Assembly: GCA_030838025.1 (NCBI GenBank)
Contig: JAUTXM010000347.1
Span: forward strand, 1-7,600
Direction of reading: 5' to 3'
Source: Acidimicrobiaceae bacterium
GTDB lineage: Bacteria; Actinomycetota; Acidimicrobiia; Acidimicrobiales; Palsa-688
DNA: 7,600 nucleotides
The position numbers were made by a program, and so were the translations under genes. Shown one piece after another: positions 6,371-7,600 of this stretch. Each line of letters opens with the position of its first letter. The first letter of the stretch is position 1. The notes beneath the pieces were generated by a model. It did not search any database and was not told where the DNA came from. It saw only the letters and a program-made list of their open reading frames with translations.

Positions 6371-6376
6371 AAGATA
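6371..6376 (-). promoter_or_regulatory. Candidate -10 element for a leaderless helicase mRNA
   Basis: TATCTT (minus strand, 6376-6371) matches TATAAT at four positions and TANNNT fully. It lies 7 bases before the GTG at 6363, so a transcript would start at about the G of GTG. I see no good -35 at 16-19 bases and no Shine-Dalgarno. It supports the chosen start. Confidence 0.4.
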
Positions 6377-6434
6377 CGAACGGGGTGTGACGGGCTGGTG
6401 GATGCTCGAACGAGGATGAGCGATCGGGTGGCCC

Positions 6435-6454
6435 CGCCGGCCCCCCCGCCGGCG
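6435..6454. repeat. Inverted repeat with a six-C loop
   Basis: CGCCGGC (6435-6441) and GCCGGCG (6448-6454) form a perfect 7-bp stem around a loop of exactly six C on the plus strand (six G on the minus strand). It lies about 70 bases upstream of the helicase start and beyond its -10-like hexamer. Confidence 0.6.
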
Positions 6455-6494
6455 AAGCTCCGCTCCCGCCCCGATCCATATCCCCAACCGGCTG

Positions 6495-6515
6495 GCCCCA
6501 AGTAGCTTTCGGGGC
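6495..6515. repeat. Hairpin GCCCCAAG-TAG-CTT-(TC)-GGGGC
   Basis: GCCCC (6495-6499) pairs with GGGGC (6511-6515), and AAG (6500-6502) with CTT (6506-6508), leaving a TAG loop and a two-base bulge. An RNA from either strand could form it. Confidence 0.45.
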
Positions 6516-6609
6516 TCTCGCTCCTCCGGACTCCTTGGGACCATGCCGTCAGGTTTGTCGCCAGCCGGCGGCTCCCCGGGTGCCTCGCGGACGCCCGTGG
6601 AACACGCAA

Positions 6610-6632
6610 AGCGGAAGCCACCCGGCTCCGCT
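6610..6632. repeat. Bulged hairpin AGCGG-A-AGCC / GGCT-CCGCT
   Basis: AGCGG (6610-6614) pairs with CCGCT (6628-6632) and AGCC (6616-6619) with GGCT (6624-6627), with one bulged A at 6615 and a four-base loop. It directly abuts the next potential helix, which begins at 6633. Confidence 0.5.
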
Positions 6633-6701
6633 CGCCGTCCGACGATTCCTTGACCCGCTTCGAGAACCGGTCGACGCTGGTGGACGGCGTGGCTGCCGTC
6701 C
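6633..6701 (+). other. Mutually exclusive helices sharing one strand (possible switch)
   Basis: GGACGGCG (6682-6689) is perfectly complementary to CGCCGTCC upstream (6633-6640, 8 bp), and its first seven bases are perfectly complementary to GCCGTCC downstream (6695-6701, 7 bp, six-base loop). Only one pairing can form at a time. Inside the upstream pairing, TTGACC (6650-6655) can pair with GGTCGA (6669-6674). The arrangement resembles attenuator or riboswitch switching, but chance complementarity in GC-rich DNA is a real alternative. Confidence 0.35.
6650..6678 (+). promoter_or_regulatory. Possible promoter for the hydrolase gene
   Basis: TTGACC (6650-6655, 5 of 6 to consensus) is followed after 17 bases by GACGCT (6673-6678), which keeps only the A at position 2 and T at position 6. 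A start near 6685 would give a leader of about 220 bases before the hydrolase GTG. If this is the promoter, the upstream member of the alternative helices is not transcribed. Confidence 0.2.
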
Positions 6702-6747
6702 TGGTCCTTGTCGGTTCGGCTCCTTCGTACGGGCTGGCACGCAGTGT

Positions 6748-6762
6748 GCTCCCTGCGGGAGC
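6748..6762. repeat. Perfect hairpin GCTCCC-TGC-GGGAGC
   Basis: Six base pairs with a three-base loop. No T-tract follows on either strand, so it is not a canonical terminator. Confidence 0.45.
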
Positions 6763-6776
6763 CGCCGTCAAGGGTT

Positions 6777-6916
6777 CTTCAGGTGAGATGGCAAAACGTG
6801 ATGGGCAACGGCCCCGCGGGTGTGGCCGCGGGCCGCTGCGGTGGTGCGAGTACCGTGTCCTCTCCGACCATGCCAAAGGTTTCCGGTCCCTTGCCAGGCT
6901 CTCCGCGGTGCTGAAG
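6777..6916 (+). other. Possible structured RNA domain enclosing the hydrolase start codon
   Basis: Three pairs of segments nest in register: CTTCAG (6777-6782) with CTGAAG (6911-6916), GAGA (6785-6788) with TCTC (6900-6903), and TGGCAA (6789-6794) with TTGCCA (6891-6896). Together that is 16 pairs with small internal loops. Inside lie the strong hairpin 6809-6835, a small CGGT/ACCG hairpin (6839-6855) and a bulged CCGACC/GGT..CGG hairpin (6864-6886). The GTG at 6908 falls in the internal loop of the closing helix, where pairing could limit ribosome access. Found by eye; no known riboswitch class recognised. Confidence 0.3.
6809..6835. repeat. Strong GC hairpin in the hydrolase leader
   Basis: CCCGCGG (6813-6819) and CCGCGGG (6826-6832) form a perfect 7-bp stem with a six-base loop. 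CGG (6809-6811) and CCG (6833-6835) extend it to 10 bp past one bulged C at 6812. On the minus strand it is followed by a loosely T-rich stretch, but no minus-strand gene ends here. Confidence 0.6.
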
Positions 6917-7600
6917 ACGTTCGTTGGTGGGCGGCTGTTCGGCGCCCGCTACGGGACCGACCGCCCGTGGGTGTTGGCCTTGCCCGGATGGGAGCGGACG
7001 CACCGAGATTTCGACGACCTGCTGCGGCCCTTCGACGCCATCGCACTCGACCTTCCGGGGTTTGGGGCGGCGCCGCTGCCCCCAGAACAATGGTCGACCG
7101 CCCAATACGCCGAGCACATCGCGCCCGTCCTCGCCGACATGGCGCCGCAGGTGGTCGTGGTCGGCCACTCCTTCGGTGGCCGGGTGGCCACGCATCTGGC
7201 GGCGGCCCATCCGGACCGTGTGGCGGCGCAAGTGCTCACCGGCGTGCCGCTGATTCGCACGCCCTCGACCGGTCGCCGGCGTGCCTCGCCGGCCAGCCTG
7301 CGCCTGGCCAAGGCGCTGCGCCGGGTCGGCCTCCTCGGCGAGGGCCGGGTCGAGCAGCTCCGCCAGAAGCACGGCTCGGACGATTACCGCCGGGCCACCG
7401 GCGTCATGCGGGGCGTCCTGGTGCGGGCGGTCAACGAGAGCTACGAGGCACCCCTATCGGCCTTCCCCGGGCCGATCGAACTGGTCTGGGGGGCCGAGGA
7501 CGATCAAGCCCCGGCCTCGGTGGCTGAGGCGGCCCTGGCGAGCTGCCGGCAACCGCATCTTGTCGTCCTCACCGGCGTGGGCCACTTCGTGCCCCGCGAT
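6908..7600 (+). CDS. Alpha/beta hydrolase (3' end beyond the window)
   Basis: 231 residues are visible from GTG 6908 and the frame is still open at the last base; typical relatives are about 240-290 residues, so only a short end is missing. The fold is clear: strand VLALPGW (22-28), LDLPGFGAAP (47-56), nucleophile elbow VVVVGHSFGG with Ser88, helix-rich lid about 115-185, acid strand ELVWGAEDDQAP with Asp198, and GVGHFVPRD with His226. The oxyanion-side motif is LPGW where most relatives have a His-Gly pair (LHGW). There is no signal peptide, so it is cytosolic; the substrate cannot be told. The start is chosen because homologous openings begin just before KTFVGGRLFGARYG. The Shine-Dalgarno is poor (AGG at 6896-6898), and an in-frame ATG at 6788 would add 40 residues of unconvincing sequence. 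It is divergent from the helicase. Confidence 0.88.
   Translation, partial: MLKTFVGGRLFGARYGTDRPWVLALPGWERTHRDFDDLLRPFDAIALDLPGFGAAPLPPEQWSTAQYAEHIAPVLADMAPQVVVVGHSFGGRVATHLAAAHPDRVAAQVLTGVPLIRTPSTGRRRASPASLRLAKALRRVGLLGEGRVEQLRQKHGSDDYRRATGVMRGVLVRAVNESYEAPLSAFPGPIELVWGAEDDQAPASVAEAALASCRQPHLVVLTGVGHFVPRD

Larger units (their letters stand above)
6364..6907. other. 544-base divergent intergenic region, rich in hairpins, no gene recognised
   Basis: This region separates the divergent helicase and hydrolase genes. Both a minus frame (to 6876) and a plus frame (from 6506) are open across much of it, but the products are low-similarity, Arg/Ser/Gly-rich, with weak third-position GC preference compared with the real genes, so I treat it as non-coding. 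It is dense in complementary segments: 6435-6454, 6495-6515, 6596-6606, 6610-6632, 6633-6640 with 6682-6689, 6682-6688 with 6695-6701, 6748-6762, 6809-6835 and a long-range set 6777-6794 with 6891-6916. No tRNA T-loop, RNase P, tmRNA or SRP RNA core motif is visible on either strand. Confidence 0.6.

Noticed and set aside
6640..6790. Group II intron domain V
   Set aside because: GAGCCG and CGGTTC-like words occur, but never as the two ends of one 34-base hairpin, and there is no reverse transcriptase.
6364..6876. N-terminal extension of the helicase to an ATG at 6876
   Set aside because: It would add 171 Arg/Ser/Gly-rich residues with no domain and weak third-position GC preference. Relatives start about 20 residues before the Q motif, as the GTG at 6363 does.
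6506..6907. Upstream extension of the hydrolase frame, including ATG 6788 preceded by AGGTGAG
   Set aside because: The Shine-Dalgarno-like bases abut the ATG with no spacer, the encoded sequence is Arg/Gly/Ser-rich with poor third-position bias, and the hydrolase fold begins right after GTG 6908.
6364..6907. Known housekeeping RNAs (RNase P, tmRNA, SRP RNA, tRNA) or common riboswitches in the divergent gap
   Set aside because: I found none of their conserved cores on either strand, for example GAGGAAAGTC, a GGTTCRA T-loop or GGAAGGAAGCAGCC. A covariance search could still overturn this.
1..7600. Insertion sequences, CRISPR arrays, integron sites, prophage or defence genes
   Set aside because: No transposase, recombinase, Cas or regularly spaced repeats were seen, and GTTAGGG near 4277 lacks the attC consensus.

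Overview
The window is chromosomal DNA from a high-GC bacterium. Strong G/C preference at third codon positions, GTG starts, a UvrD2-type helicase with a C-terminal HRDC domain, a DUF2505-like protein and apparent leaderless starts point to an actinobacterium. Acidimicrobiia-like is my best guess, but that is inference. I see no mobile element, CRISPR array, tRNA or rRNA, and nothing suggests recent transfer.

Layout. (1) 2-520 (+): the C-terminal end of a gene that begins upstream, a Pro/Ala/Arg-rich disordered tail with short in-frame DNA repeats. (2) 606-2369 (+): a two-transmembrane, ion-channel-like protein carrying one RCK (TrkA) module before and one after the membrane pair; the K+ selectivity filter is not recognisable. 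(3) 2434-3213 (+): an exonuclease III family AP endonuclease with all key catalytic residues. (4) 3236-3667 (-): an uncharacterised Trp-rich protein, convergent with the nuclease. (5) 3749-4267 (-): a DUF2505/SRPBCC-like protein. (6) 4306-6363 (-): a UvrD/PcrA-family DNA helicase with an HRDC domain, closest in layout to actinobacterial UvrD2 but without its tetracysteine. (7) 6364-6907: a 544-base divergent intergenic region full of potential hairpins. (8) 6908-7600 (+): an alpha/beta hydrolase with a visible Ser-Asp-His triad, cut by the window end.

How the genes relate. The exonuclease III homologue and the UvrD2-like helicase are both DNA-repair enzymes but are convergent and separated by two small genes, so a shared operon is excluded. 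The three minus-strand genes are co-directional, yet each has a TANNNT -10-like hexamer 6-7 bases before its start codon. That geometry suggests each can be transcribed as a leaderless mRNA. The channel-like gene has a clear Shine-Dalgarno, and the nuclease behind it has neither a ribosome binding site nor an obvious promoter.

The most unusual material is the filter-less RCK-TM2-RCK protein and the helix-rich leader in front of the hydrolase. The leader includes one segment able to pair with either of two flanking copies of the same heptamer, and a long-range helix set that encloses the hydrolase start codon. These foldings were found by eye and need covariation support.
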